The notes under the pieces: model-generated
What the model saw: only the letters and a program-made list of their open reading frames with translations
Told to the model about the DNA's origin: nothing
Database searches by the model: none
NCBI GenBank assembly: GCA_041670885.1
Contig: JBAXYJ010000112.1
Coordinates: 1 to 9,072 of the forward strand
Reading direction: 5' to 3'
DNA from: JAJBWD01 sp041670885
GTDB lineage: Bacteria > Bacillota > Clostridia > Clostridiales > Clostridiaceae
Length of the DNA stretch: 9,072 bases
Translations under genes and position numbers: made by a program
Shown here: piece after piece, positions 1-5,740 of the stretch
How positions within the stretch are numbered: position 1 is the first letter of the stretch
How the letters are laid out: each line of letters opens with the position of its first letter

Positions 1-130
1 ACTTGAGTAGTATTAGTAATGATATGAAAAAGAACACTATGAATAAGGAATGAAACATAAAAGCATATGGATTATTATGTAATGTAGTAATTTATAACTT
101 TTTATAAGTTTTCAGTAACGGTGTACTGGT

Positions 131-304
131 ATGACAGAAATAGAAGATTTATTGAAGGATATTGAAATATTAAGAGCACAATTGGAATTACTAATTAAAA
201 ATCATCAAGAAAATTTAACTGATCCTGAAGTTATATCTGCCAGTCAAATTCTTAATGCAGCATTAAATCAATACAATAAACTTATAAAAGATAAATTAAA
301 ATAA
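131..304 (+). CDS. Spo0E-like sporulation regulatory protein (57 aa)
   Basis: Encodes 57 residues, MTEIEDLLKDIEILRAQLEL at the start, continuing into a helix-turn-helix hairpin with LTDPEVISASQILN (residues 29-42) in the middle. This matches the Spo0E-like family in length, predicted two-helix layout and the position of the SQxLD signature. Characterised members are aspartyl phosphatases that remove phosphate from Spo0A-P and delay sporulation. Here the signature reads SQILN (38-42), with Asn in place of the usual Asp, so phosphatase activity is uncertain. An in-frame stop at 116-118 and no other start codon in between make ATG 131 the only reasonable start. The ribosome site is poor (only GGTG-like bases upstream), so translation may be weak. 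The gene ends directly in the terminator at 304-331. Family assignment is from sequence pattern only. Confidence 0.78.
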   Translation: MTEIEDLLKDIEILRAQLELLIKNHQENLTDPEVISASQILNAALNQYNKLIKDKLK

Positions 305-331
305 AAAAGCTCTTAAAAGAGGGCTTTTTTT
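304..331. terminator. Bidirectional intrinsic terminator
   Basis: An 11-bp stem (304-314 with 319-329, including two G-T pairs) closes an AAAA loop. A run of T follows on the plus strand (325-331) and a run of A precedes it (303-308), which becomes a U-tract on the minus strand. It therefore can end both the Spo0E-like gene on the plus strand and the converging minus-strand gene that stops at 380. Confidence 0.85.
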
Positions 332-379
332 ATACATAAAACCAGGAGATCAGCTTATGTCAAAGGCCAAATCTACATG

Positions 380-1081
380 TCACAGTGACAATAATATGCT
401 TCCCCGGTCAATAAGCTTTCCTTTTCTTAAATAAACAGGCTGAATTTTGTTTTCTTTTAAAAATTTTAAAACCTTATCTCCGTATTTATAGAAGTTCAAG
501 TCCCCATAAAAGGCCAGAACTCCCGGATGTATCAGTCCGCAGCAGCCTCCTATAAAGCCATAATTATACCCATCTAAAATAATATCTCCATAAGGAATTT
601 TTAAAACTTTTTTACCCTCTTTCAGTAAAATCCTTTCTATATTATCATCACTTGTTATAAAGGCTTCTTCTGATAAAACAGCTGTGGAGCATTTTGAATA
701 GCCCTGTTTGGTATTTATTAGTTTTTTCCCCTTTACCAGAGACCGCAGGGCAGGATCTGTGCTTTCCAGTTTATGAATAAAAATATCCTTTAAATTTAAC
801 CCATTTAGAATAATATCCTCAGGGTACTTATTTTTTAATATTTTATCTGAAAAATGAATATTATAGTTAAGCTTAGATAAAAATAAGGTAAAGGATTTAT
901 CCATATCCTTATGAACTATTATATTTTTTTGGCCTATTATGTTTAAAAGCATGTCAGGATGATCCCATATTTCTTTAGGAAGCTTCTTTGATATAGGCAC
1001 CTTTATGGGATTTATCTTTAATTTTATTAAATTAATTTCTTCCTCCTCTGATATTTTTGAGGAAACAAAAACATAATTCAT
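380..1081 (-). CDS. DUF6873-type protein, probable pentein (guanidine-modifying enzyme) fold
   Basis: A 233-residue soluble protein with no signal peptide or membrane segment. It resembles the clostridial DUF6873 family, described as having the guanidino-group-modifying-enzyme (pentein) fold; I make this match from memory of motif layout. Visible conserved-looking blocks are WDHPDMLL (39-46), STDPALRSL (107-115), NTKQGYSKCSTAVL (123-136), IPYGDIILDGYNYGFIGGCCG (162-182) and HPGVLAFYGDL (185-195). The repeated alternation of short strands and charged turns suits a propeller built of repeated units. Catalytic penteins use Asp/Glu, His and Cys residues; Asp-42, His-41, Cys-180, Cys-181 and His-185 are candidates, but activity is unproven. 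ATG at 1081 is preceded by a good site (GGTGA, spacing about 6). It is divergent from ytxC across a 71-bp gap. Substrate unknown. Confidence 0.7.
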   Translation of the reverse strand: MNYVFVSSKISEEEEINLIKLKINPIKVPISKKLPKEIWDHPDMLLNIIGQKNIIVHKDMDKSFTLFLSKLNYNIHFSDKILKNKYPEDIILNGLNLKDIFIHKLESTDPALRSLVKGKKLINTKQGYSKCSTAVLSEEAFITSDDNIERILLKEGKKVLKIPYGDIILDGYNYGFIGGCCGLIHPGVLAFYGDLNFYKYGDKVLKFLKENKIQPVYLRKGKLIDRGSILLSL

Positions 1082-1152
1082 ATTATCACCATTTTAAAAA
1101 TATCACTGTTTTTCATTTTTGTATACACAATTATGCATAAGGAAGTGATTAT

Positions 1153-2040
1153 ATGCTGATAACTACTTTGTCCTATAAAGAAGAGAAAGAAGAGCTGAAC
1201 CGGGATTTACTTAATATGATTAATTATTATAAAAATAAAGGCATAAACTTAGGCATATCTGAAAAAGTTAGTAAAAATATTCATTTTATAAATCTATACA
1301 CAGATGAGGATATTTATGTAAATAATTATAGAAAGTCCCTTTATTATTATGTGTCCAAAATTATTTACGGAGCTTTGCTATCTGAATTTAAGAAGGAAGA
1401 GCTGAAAAATTACATAGAGGATAACTTTTTCTATTTAACTCAGGAAGAAAAGAAAGAAATTGAAGAAAACTGTATTTTATCATTAAAGGCGGAAGAGATA
1501 TGTGAGAAAAACATATACAGTTTGAACGTTAAAAATCAGGTTACGGATAAGATTTTAGCCTGCCTCAATGAAAATTATCAGTTTAATCTGGATGGTTTCA
1601 TTCAGTTTAGGAAAAAGGATATATATAATGATTTTAAAAAAATATTGGAAAATGTAATAGAAGAGTTTTTTATTGAAAAAGAGTACAACGAATTTATTAA
1701 GCTTTTAAAATATTTTATTGATATGGAGGATCCAAAGCTTGCCAGAGTCGATATTATAATAAGGAAGGACGGCAGCTTTAAGGTAGTAGATGAAAAGGGA
1801 AAGGATATGGAGACTATACTTTTTAAAAACATTAATGACTTATGCATGGTGGAAAATTCCAGCATGGAAGATATGATAATGTCAGGTCTTATAACTTCAG
1901 CTCCTAAGGAGATAGTTATCCACTGCCGGGAAAACTCCATAAATGATGAGATACTGGAGACAATACTTAAGGTGTTTGGTGAAAGGGTTAAGTTTTGTGA
2001 TTCCTGCAGGCTCTGCAGCCGAATAAAAAGAAGAGGTTGA
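1153..2040 (+). CDS. ytxC: Putative sporulation protein YtxC
   Basis: A 295-residue protein whose length, C-terminal sequence and position fit the YtxC family. It is rich in charged helices, with aromatic stretches such as YRKSLYYYVSKIIYGALL (59-76). The second half carries the typical strand pattern RVDIIIRKDGSFKV (198-211), KEIVIHCRE (252-260) and ETILKVFGERVKFC (269-282). It ends in a cysteine cluster, C282-x2-C285-x2-C288, followed by a basic tail. Its biochemical role is not established; the family is linked to sporulation by phylogenetic distribution and name. In Bacillus subtilis ytxC also lies immediately upstream of thrS, which supports the assignment. ATG 1153 follows AAGGAAGTGA at suitable spacing. 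The stop codon overlaps the -35 box of the thrS promoter. Confidence 0.85.
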   Translation: MLITTLSYKEEKEELNRDLLNMINYYKNKGINLGISEKVSKNIHFINLYTDEDIYVNNYRKSLYYYVSKIIYGALLSEFKKEELKNYIEDNFFYLTQEEKKEIEENCILSLKAEEICEKNIYSLNVKNQVTDKILACLNENYQFNLDGFIQFRKKDIYNDFKKILENVIEEFFIEKEYNEFIKLLKYFIDMEDPKLARVDIIIRKDGSFKVVDEKGKDMETILFKNINDLCMVENSSMEDMIMSGLITSAPKEIVIHCRENSINDEILETILKVFGERVKFCDSCRLCSRIKRRG

Positions 2041-2065
2041 CAAATTTTGAGAAGTAGCCTATAAT
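2037..2065 (+). promoter_or_regulatory. Consensus sigma-A promoter for the thrS T-box transcript
   Basis: TTGACA (2037-2042) and TATAAT (2060-2065) are both perfect consensus hexamers separated by exactly 17 bp. Transcription should begin near 2072-2073. The -35 box includes the ytxC stop codon (TGA 2038-2040), so thrS has its own promoter with no spare intergenic DNA. Confidence 0.92.
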
Positions 2066-2072
2066 TTTTACA

Positions 2073-2290
2073 AAAGCTATGATGAGGAAGAGTAATTATT
2101 AATCTTTTTTCAGAGAGAGAGCTAACTTGCTGAAAGGCTCTTATAAAGATATAGTGAAAACCACCTCGGAGCCGGATGCTGAAATTAATAAGCATCTGCG
2201 CTGGGCCAGCGTTAAGGGCTTTAAGTGGGCTTTAGCCAAGTTAGGTGGAACCGCGGATATACCGTCCTATTTTTTAGGATGGTTTTTTTT
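2073..2290 (+). promoter_or_regulatory. T-box leader, threonine-specific, upstream of thrS
   Basis: A tRNA-sensing riboswitch that lets thrS be transcribed when uncharged tRNA-Thr accumulates. Stem I begins with GAGG (2084-2087) and the AGTA loop-E motif (2091-2094), and closes with CCTC (2164-2167). Just inside the closing helix, the specifier ACC (2160-2162, Thr) is followed by A. An apical loop ends in CTGAAAGG. Two further hairpins follow: ATGCT with AGCAT, and CGCT with AGCG. The conserved T-box AGGTGGAACCGCGG lies at 2243-2256. Its TGGA would pair with a tRNA NCCA end carrying U at the discriminator. The antiterminator (AGG and GCGG with CCGT and CCT) is mutually exclusive with the terminator at 2261-2290. 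An open frame across this leader is not a gene. Confidence 0.95.
2261..2290 (+). terminator. T-box terminator hairpin of thrS
   Basis: ACCGTCCTA (2261-2269) pairs with TAGGATGGT (2275-2283) over a five-T loop and runs into eight T residues (2283-2290). Its 5' arm is shared with the antiterminator, as expected for a T-box switch. Confidence 0.93.
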
Positions 2291-2293
2291 GTT

Positions 2294-2387
2294 TAATTTG
2301 CATAATTTCCTTTGGCTGTTTTCACTTAAAAATAACAATTCTCAATGTTTTTTTGAGGGAAAATTAAATTATAAATTACGCAAATTA
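2294..2387 (+). repeat. Structured element, copy A (unidentified), in the thrS leader
   Basis: It fills most of the 122 bases between the T-box terminator and the thrS start. Outer helix 2294-2308 pairs with 2373-2387 (15 positions, one A-C mismatch). The inner helix 2319-2332 pairs with 2350-2363 (14 positions, one mismatch, one G-T). A bulged T2333 is followed by AACA (2334-2337) pairing with TGTT (2346-2349) and an 8-nt loop. The internal loop holds CCTTTGGCTG (2309-2318) opposite a strand containing TAAATTA (2365-2371). The same layout, with conserved loops and compensating helix changes, recurs at 7086-7183. It would be in every full-length thrS mRNA, 13 bases before the ribosome site. 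I do not recognise it as a named family. Confidence 0.7.
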
Positions 2388-2412
2388 TTTTTAATTTTTT
2401 AGGAGGGATACA

Positions 2413-4320
2413 ATGATAAAGGTAACTTTAAAGGACGGGAAAGTATTAGAGACAGAAAAAGGAACAAAGGTCAGTGAAATTGCTAAGAAGATAAGTCCTG
2501 CACTTTATAAAAAAGCATTAGCAGCTAGGATAGATGGTAAAAGAGGAGAGCTTATGACAGATCTTAGTGAAGATGTCTCACTGGAAGTTTTAACCTTTGA
2601 AGATGAAGATGGAAAGTGGACACTAAGACATACTGCATCTCATATATTAGCTCAGGCAGTAAAAAGGCTTTATCCTAAGGTGAAGCTGGCTATAGGACCT
2701 GCTATAGATACAGGCTTCTATTACGATTTTGATGCAGATTTTTCAATAACACCGGAAATACTGGAAAAGATTGAAAAAGAAATGAATAATATAGTAAAAG
2801 AGGACTTGAAATTAGAGAAATTTACACTTCCAAGAAATGAAGCTATAGAATTCATGAAGGAAAAGGATGAAAGCTACAAGGTACAGCTTATCGAAGATCT
2901 TCCTGAAGGTGAAATCATATCCTTCTATAAGCAGGGAGAATTTACAGACCTCTGTGCAGGACCTCATGTGCCTTCCACAGGATATGTTAAGGCAGTTAAA
3001 CTTTTATCCTTAGCAGGAGCTTACTGGAGAGGCAGCGAAAAAAATAAGATGCTGCAGAGAGTATACGGAACAGCCTTTACTAAAAAGAGCGAGCTTATTG
3101 AGTATATTAATATGCTGGAGGAAGCAAAAAAGAGAGATCACAGAAAGCTGGGACGTGAGCTTGACTTATTCAGTATGCATGAAGAGGGCCCGGGATTCCC
3201 TTTCTTTCACCCAAAGGGAATGATAGTAAGAAACCTTTTAGAGGATTTCTGGAGAAGAGAGCATATTAAGGCAGGATATCAGGAGATAAAGACTCCTCTT
3301 ATACTAAATGAAGCCCTTTGGCATCAGTCAGGCCACTGGGATCACTACAAGGAAAATATGTATTTTACAAAAATTGATGAAGAAGATTATGCAATAAAGC
3401 CTATGAACTGTCCCGGCGGAATATTAGTTTACAAAAACGATATGCATTCCTATAAGGAGCTTCCACTGAGATTATCAGAACTTGGTATAGTTCACAGGCA
3501 TGAATTATCAGGAGCCCTTCACGGACTTATGAGAGTAAGATGCTTCACTCAGGATGATGCCCACCTTTATATGACAAAGGATCAGATAAAGGAAGAGGTA
3601 ATAGGAGTAATAAAGCTTATTGATAAATTCTATAAGATATTTGGATTTGATTATTTCGTAGAACTTTCCACAAAGCCTGAAAATGCAATGGGATCTGATG
3701 AGGATTGGTTTGTAGCAACAGAAGGCCTTCGAGGAGCCTTAGAAGCATTAGATATGAAATACAAGATAAATGAAGGAGACGGAGCCTTCTACGGACCTAA
3801 AATCGACTTCCACCTCCGAGACTGCATAGGCAGAACCTGGCAGTGCGGAACTATACAATTAGATTTCCAGATGCCTGAAAGGTTCGATTTATCCTATGTA
3901 GGACCAGATGGAGAAAAGCACAGACCGGTTATGGTTCACAGAACTGTATTTGGAAGCATTGAAAGGTTTATAGGAATATTAATCGAGCAGTATGCAGGTG
4001 CCTTCCCAGCTTGGCTTGCTCCGGTTCAGGTAAAGATAATGAATATTACTGATAACCAACTAGAATATGCTAAGAAAATAGCAGAAGAGCTGAGAGAAAA
4101 TGATATCAGAGTAGAATTGGATCTTAGAAATGAAAAAATAGGCTATAAGATAAGAGAAGCTCAGATGCAGAAGATTCCTTATATGCTGGTATGCGGAGAC
4201 AAAGAGATACAAGAAGGCAAAGTATCAGTAAGAAAGAGAAAAGAAGGAGACATAGGAGCTATGACAATAGAAGAATTTAAAAATCGTCTTCTTGAGGAAA
4301 TAGCAAAAAAATCTTCCTGA
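2413..4320 (+). CDS. thrS: Threonine--tRNA ligase
   Basis: Full-length 635-residue class II enzyme that charges tRNA-Thr with threonine in the cytoplasm. The TGS domain covers about residues 1-61. The editing domain follows with HTASH (His73, His77) and CAGPH (Cys181, His185), the residues that remove mischarged serine. The catalytic core runs from about 245 to 530, with zinc ligands Cys333 (MNCPGG), His384 (DDAH) and His509 (VMVHR). Motif 2 is around HRHELSGALHGLMRVR (361-376) and motif 3 around VHRTVFGSIERF (508-519). The anticodon-binding domain is about 537-630. ATG 2413 has an ideal AGGAGGG site. Expression is controlled by the T-box leader upstream. The extreme C-terminus (KKSS) appears recent: a 25-bp tandem duplication moved the reading frame to an earlier stop. 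Confidence 0.98.
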   Translation: MIKVTLKDGKVLETEKGTKVSEIAKKISPALYKKALAARIDGKRGELMTDLSEDVSLEVLTFEDEDGKWTLRHTASHILAQAVKRLYPKVKLAIGPAIDTGFYYDFDADFSITPEILEKIEKEMNNIVKEDLKLEKFTLPRNEAIEFMKEKDESYKVQLIEDLPEGEIISFYKQGEFTDLCAGPHVPSTGYVKAVKLLSLAGAYWRGSEKNKMLQRVYGTAFTKKSELIEYINMLEEAKKRDHRKLGRELDLFSMHEEGPGFPFFHPKGMIVRNLLEDFWRREHIKAGYQEIKTPLILNEALWHQSGHWDHYKENMYFTKIDEEDYAIKPMNCPGGILVYKNDMHSYKELPLRLSELGIVHRHELSGALHGLMRVRCFTQDDAHLYMTKDQIKEEVIGVIKLIDKFYKIFGFDYFVELSTKPENAMGSDEDWFVATEGLRGALEALDMKYKINEGDGAFYGPKIDFHLRDCIGRTWQCGTIQLDFQMPERFDLSYVGPDGEKHRPVMVHRTVFGSIERFIGILIEQYAGAFPAWLAPVQVKIMNITDNQLEYAKKIAEELRENDIRVELDLRNEKIGYKIREAQMQKIPYMLVCGDKEIQEGKVSVRKRKEGDIGAMTIEEFKNRLLEEIAKKSS

Positions 4321-4336
4321 GGAAATAGCTAAAAAG
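4287..4336 (+). repeat. 25-bp tandem duplication at the 3' end of thrS
   Basis: Bases 4287-4311 and 4312-4336 are tandem copies matching at 22 of 25 positions. Because 25 is not a multiple of three, the second copy is out of the thrS frame and the gene stops inside it at 4318-4320. In the second copy, the frame equivalent to thrS reads LPEEIAKKC and stops at 4340-4342, probably the older end of the protein. Confidence 0.85.
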
Positions 4337-4338
4337 TG

Positions 4339-4367
4339 TTGACATTAATAGATTTAGACTGTATAAT
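4339..4367 (+). promoter_or_regulatory. Consensus sigma-A promoter for the infC operon
   Basis: TTGACA (4339-4344) and TATAAT (4362-4367) are perfect hexamers with a 17-bp spacer, predicting a start near 4374. There is no terminator between thrS and this site, so read-through from thrS into the leader is also possible. Confidence 0.92.
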
Positions 4368-4373
4368 ATCCAT

Positions 4374-4462
4374 GTTAAGCAGAAACAGCCGTTTCTCACC
4401 CTACAGCAAAAGCTAGTATGGTTATGGTTACAAATCAGGACGGCCTAAGGCCGTCTTTTTTT
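4374..4462 (+). promoter_or_regulatory. L20 leader (ribosomal protein autoregulatory attenuator)
   Basis: This non-coding leader sits in front of infC-rpmI-rplT, where Firmicutes carry the L20 leader by which protein L20 represses its own operon through premature termination. Recognisable parts are AGAAAC (4381-4386) pairing with GTTTCT (4391-4396), the conserved-looking TTCTCACC (4393-4400) and AGTATGGT (4415-4422), and a strong terminator at the end. GCCGTTT (4388-4394) can pair with GGACGGC (4438-4444) in the terminator's 5' arm, which would give an antitermination state. The family match is from memory of the motif and from position. Confidence 0.85.
4439..4462 (+). terminator. Terminator of the L20 leader
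   Basis: GACGGCC (4439-4445) pairs perfectly with GGCCGTC (4449-4455) over a TAA loop and is followed by seven T (4456-4462). It stops just ahead of the infC ribosome site, so it acts as an attenuator. Confidence 0.95.
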
Positions 4463-4471
4463 ATTATATTT

Positions 4472-4487
4472 GGAGGTGAATATTATT
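4472..4487 (+). promoter_or_regulatory. infC ribosome site and ATT start codon
   Basis: GGAGGTGA (4472-4479) is a strong Shine-Dalgarno site, and no ATG, GTG or TTG lies at usable spacing downstream. Two ATT codons follow at 4482 and 4485. The second gives M-SKG, matching the MSKD start of Bacillus-type IF3. A TTG at 4470 overlaps the site itself and cannot be the start. Confidence 0.85.
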
Positions 4488-4997
4488 AGTAAAGGGTTCA
4501 AAGTAAATGAGGAAATCAGGTTTAAAGAGGTTAGGCTTATAGGAGACGATAGTGCACAGCTTGGTATAGTTTCCTCAAAAGAAGCTCTAGATCTGGCAGA
4601 GGAAAAGGAATTAGATTTAGTTTTAATAGCACCAACTGCAAACCCACCAGTATGTAAGATAATGGATTTCGGGAAGTTCCTTTACGAACAGACAAAAAAA
4701 GATAAGGAAGCAAAAAAGAAGCAGAAGGTCGTGGAGCTAAAGGAGATCAGGCTTTCACCTACTATTGAAGATCATGATATAAATATTAAAGCAAACAGAG
4801 CAAGAAAATTTTTATTAGATGAGGATAAGGTAAAAGTAACTATCAGATTCAGAGGAAGAGAAGCAGATTATTCTCATATAGGCAGAAAAATACTGGAATC
4901 GTTCAGGCAAAGACTGGAAGATATATGTATTATAGAAAAAGACCCAAAGCTTGAAGGCCGAAATATGACAATGGTATTGGCACCAAAAAAAGCGTAA
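4485..4997 (+). CDS. infC: Translation initiation factor IF-3
   Basis: Encodes 170 residues, the usual IF3 size, when started at ATT 4485. IF3 binds the 30S subunit, prevents premature 50S joining and checks start-codon and initiator-tRNA pairing. The N-domain (about 1-75) carries VNEEIRFKEVRLIG (7-20) and PPVCKIMDFGKFLYEQ (54-69). A lysine-rich linker, KKDKEAKKKQK (71-81), joins it to the C-domain, with LKEIRLSPTIEDHDI (85-99), KVKVTIRFRGRE (115-126) and a MTMVLAPKKA end. IF3 discriminates against non-canonical starts, so an ATT start allows it to limit its own synthesis, as shown for the AUU start of E. coli infC. It heads an operon with rpmI (18-base gap) and rplT and is also under the L20 leader. 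Confidence 0.97.
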   Translation: MSKGFKVNEEIRFKEVRLIGDDSAQLGIVSSKEALDLAEEKELDLVLIAPTANPPVCKIMDFGKFLYEQTKKDKEAKKKQKVVELKEIRLSPTIEDHDINIKANRARKFLLDEDKVKVTIRFRGREADYSHIGRKILESFRQRLEDICIIEKDPKLEGRNMTMVLAPKKA

Positions 4998-5015
4998 CAA
5001 TAAGGAGGTAGAATC

Positions 5016-5213
5016 ATGCCAAAAATGAAGAGCCACAGAGGTGCGGCTAAAAGATTCAAAATTACAGGAACAGGAAAACTAAAGAGAGCAAAAGCATTCA
5101 AAAGCCATATATTAACTAAGAAGTCCTCAAAGAGAAAGAGACATCTTAGAAAAACTGACTATGTTGATGTAACAGTAGAAAAAACTATTAAAAAAATGCT
5201 GCCTTATTTATAA
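5016..5213 (+). CDS. rpmI: 50S ribosomal protein L35
   Basis: A 65-residue, very basic protein of normal L35 length, starting MPKMKSHRGAAKRFKITGTG, the standard family N-terminus, and ending with a hydrophobic MLPYL. L35 is a late-assembling component of the large subunit. ATG 5016 follows a strong AAGGAGGT site. It lies 18 bases after infC and 26 bases before rplT with no terminator between, in the usual infC-rpmI-rplT order. Confidence 0.98.
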   Translation: MPKMKSHRGAAKRFKITGTGKLKRAKAFKSHILTKKSSKRKRHLRKTDYVDVTVEKTIKKMLPYL

Positions 5214-5239
5214 ATTGAGGGCTTAAAGGAGGTAATTAA

Positions 5240-5599
5240 ATGGCAAGAGTAAAAAGAGCGGTAAATGCTCATAAAAATCATAAAAAGGTATTAAAGCTTG
5301 CAAAAGGCTACTATGGCGGAAAAAGCAAGTTATTTAGAACAGCTAATGAATCAGTTATAAGAGCACTTAGAAATGCTTATGTTGGAAGAAAGAACAAAAA
5401 GAGAGATTACAGAAAACTTTGGATAGCAAGAATAAATGCTGCTACAAGAATGAATGGGCTTTCTTATTCCAGATTTATGAATGGCATAAAACTGGCTGGA
5501 GTAGATATAAACAGAAAGATGCTTTCTGAAATAGCAATTAATGATCCAAAAGCTTTTACAGATTTAGTTAATATAGCTAAGGAACATTTAAATAAGTAA
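5240..5599 (+). CDS. rplT: 50S ribosomal protein L20
   Basis: A 119-residue basic protein of the expected L20 length. The long N-terminal arm ARVKRAVNAHKNHKKVLKLA and the segments GYYGGKSKLFRTANE (23-37) and LWIARINAATRMNGLSYSRF (60-79) are characteristic. L20 is an early 23S rRNA-binding protein needed for large-subunit assembly. In Firmicutes it also binds the operon leader and causes premature termination, so it would be the repressor acting at 4374-4462. ATG 5240 has an AAAGGAGGT site. It is the last gene of the operon; a terminator lies at 5679-5704. Confidence 0.98.
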   Translation: MARVKRAVNAHKNHKKVLKLAKGYYGGKSKLFRTANESVIRALRNAYVGRKNKKRDYRKLWIARINAATRMNGLSYSRFMNGIKLAGVDINRKMLSEIAINDPKAFTDLVNIAKEHLNK

Positions 5600-5602
5600 G
5601 TG

Positions 5603-5634
5603 AATTACATATTTGCTTTTTGAATTATGTAATT
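5603..5634. repeat. Inverted repeat just after rplT
   Basis: AATTACATA (5603-5611) pairs perfectly with TATGTAATT (5626-5634) across 14 bases. No T-run follows, so it is not a normal terminator. It could stabilise the 3' end of the rplT message or be a protein site; the sequence does not decide. Confidence 0.5.
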
Positions 5635-5678
5635 TGTTCAAGTAACTGCATAATTTTTATGTATTTACTATAAAAAGT

Positions 5679-5704
5679 AAAATGCGGCATTTAGCTGCAT
5701 TTTT
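5679..5704 (+). terminator. Probable intrinsic terminator of infC-rpmI-rplT
   Basis: AAAATGCGGC (5679-5688) pairs with GCTGCATTTT (5694-5703) across an ATTTA loop, with one G-T pair, and leads into TTTTATTTAT. The stem is rich in A-T pairs at its base and the T-run is interrupted, so some read-through into ktrB is plausible. I find no convincing separate promoter for ktrB. Confidence 0.8.
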
Positions 5705-5740
5705 ATTTATATATTTCTAAGATTTAGTGAGGTGAGATAA

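Noticed and set aside
3..53. Possible C-terminal tail of an upstream gene (open frame to a TGA at 51-53)
   Set aside because: Only 16 codons are visible, with no recognisable motif. Such a frame is expected by chance; positions 1-130 otherwise show no clear promoter or element.
378..390. TGTCAC-A-GTGACA palindrome at the stop codon of the minus-strand gene
   Set aside because: A clean 6-bp inverted repeat, but it is short and single-copy, with a 1-base loop and no known operator match, so there is nothing to support a function.
1131..1140. TTATGCATAA palindrome between the divergent genes
   Set aside because: A 10-base AT-rich palindrome is expected often in such DNA, and no promoter hexamers at correct spacing could be placed around it on either strand.
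1602..2195. Long minus-strand open frame opposite ytxC
   Set aside because: It is the antisense shadow of ytxC and the T-box leader, and the translation is serine/isoleucine/leucine-rich with no recognisable domain.
2127..2402. 91-codon open frame in the thrS leader
   Set aside because: It lies across the T-box, its terminator and the structured element, with no ribosome site and low-complexity translation after the T-box. The RNA features explain the sequence.
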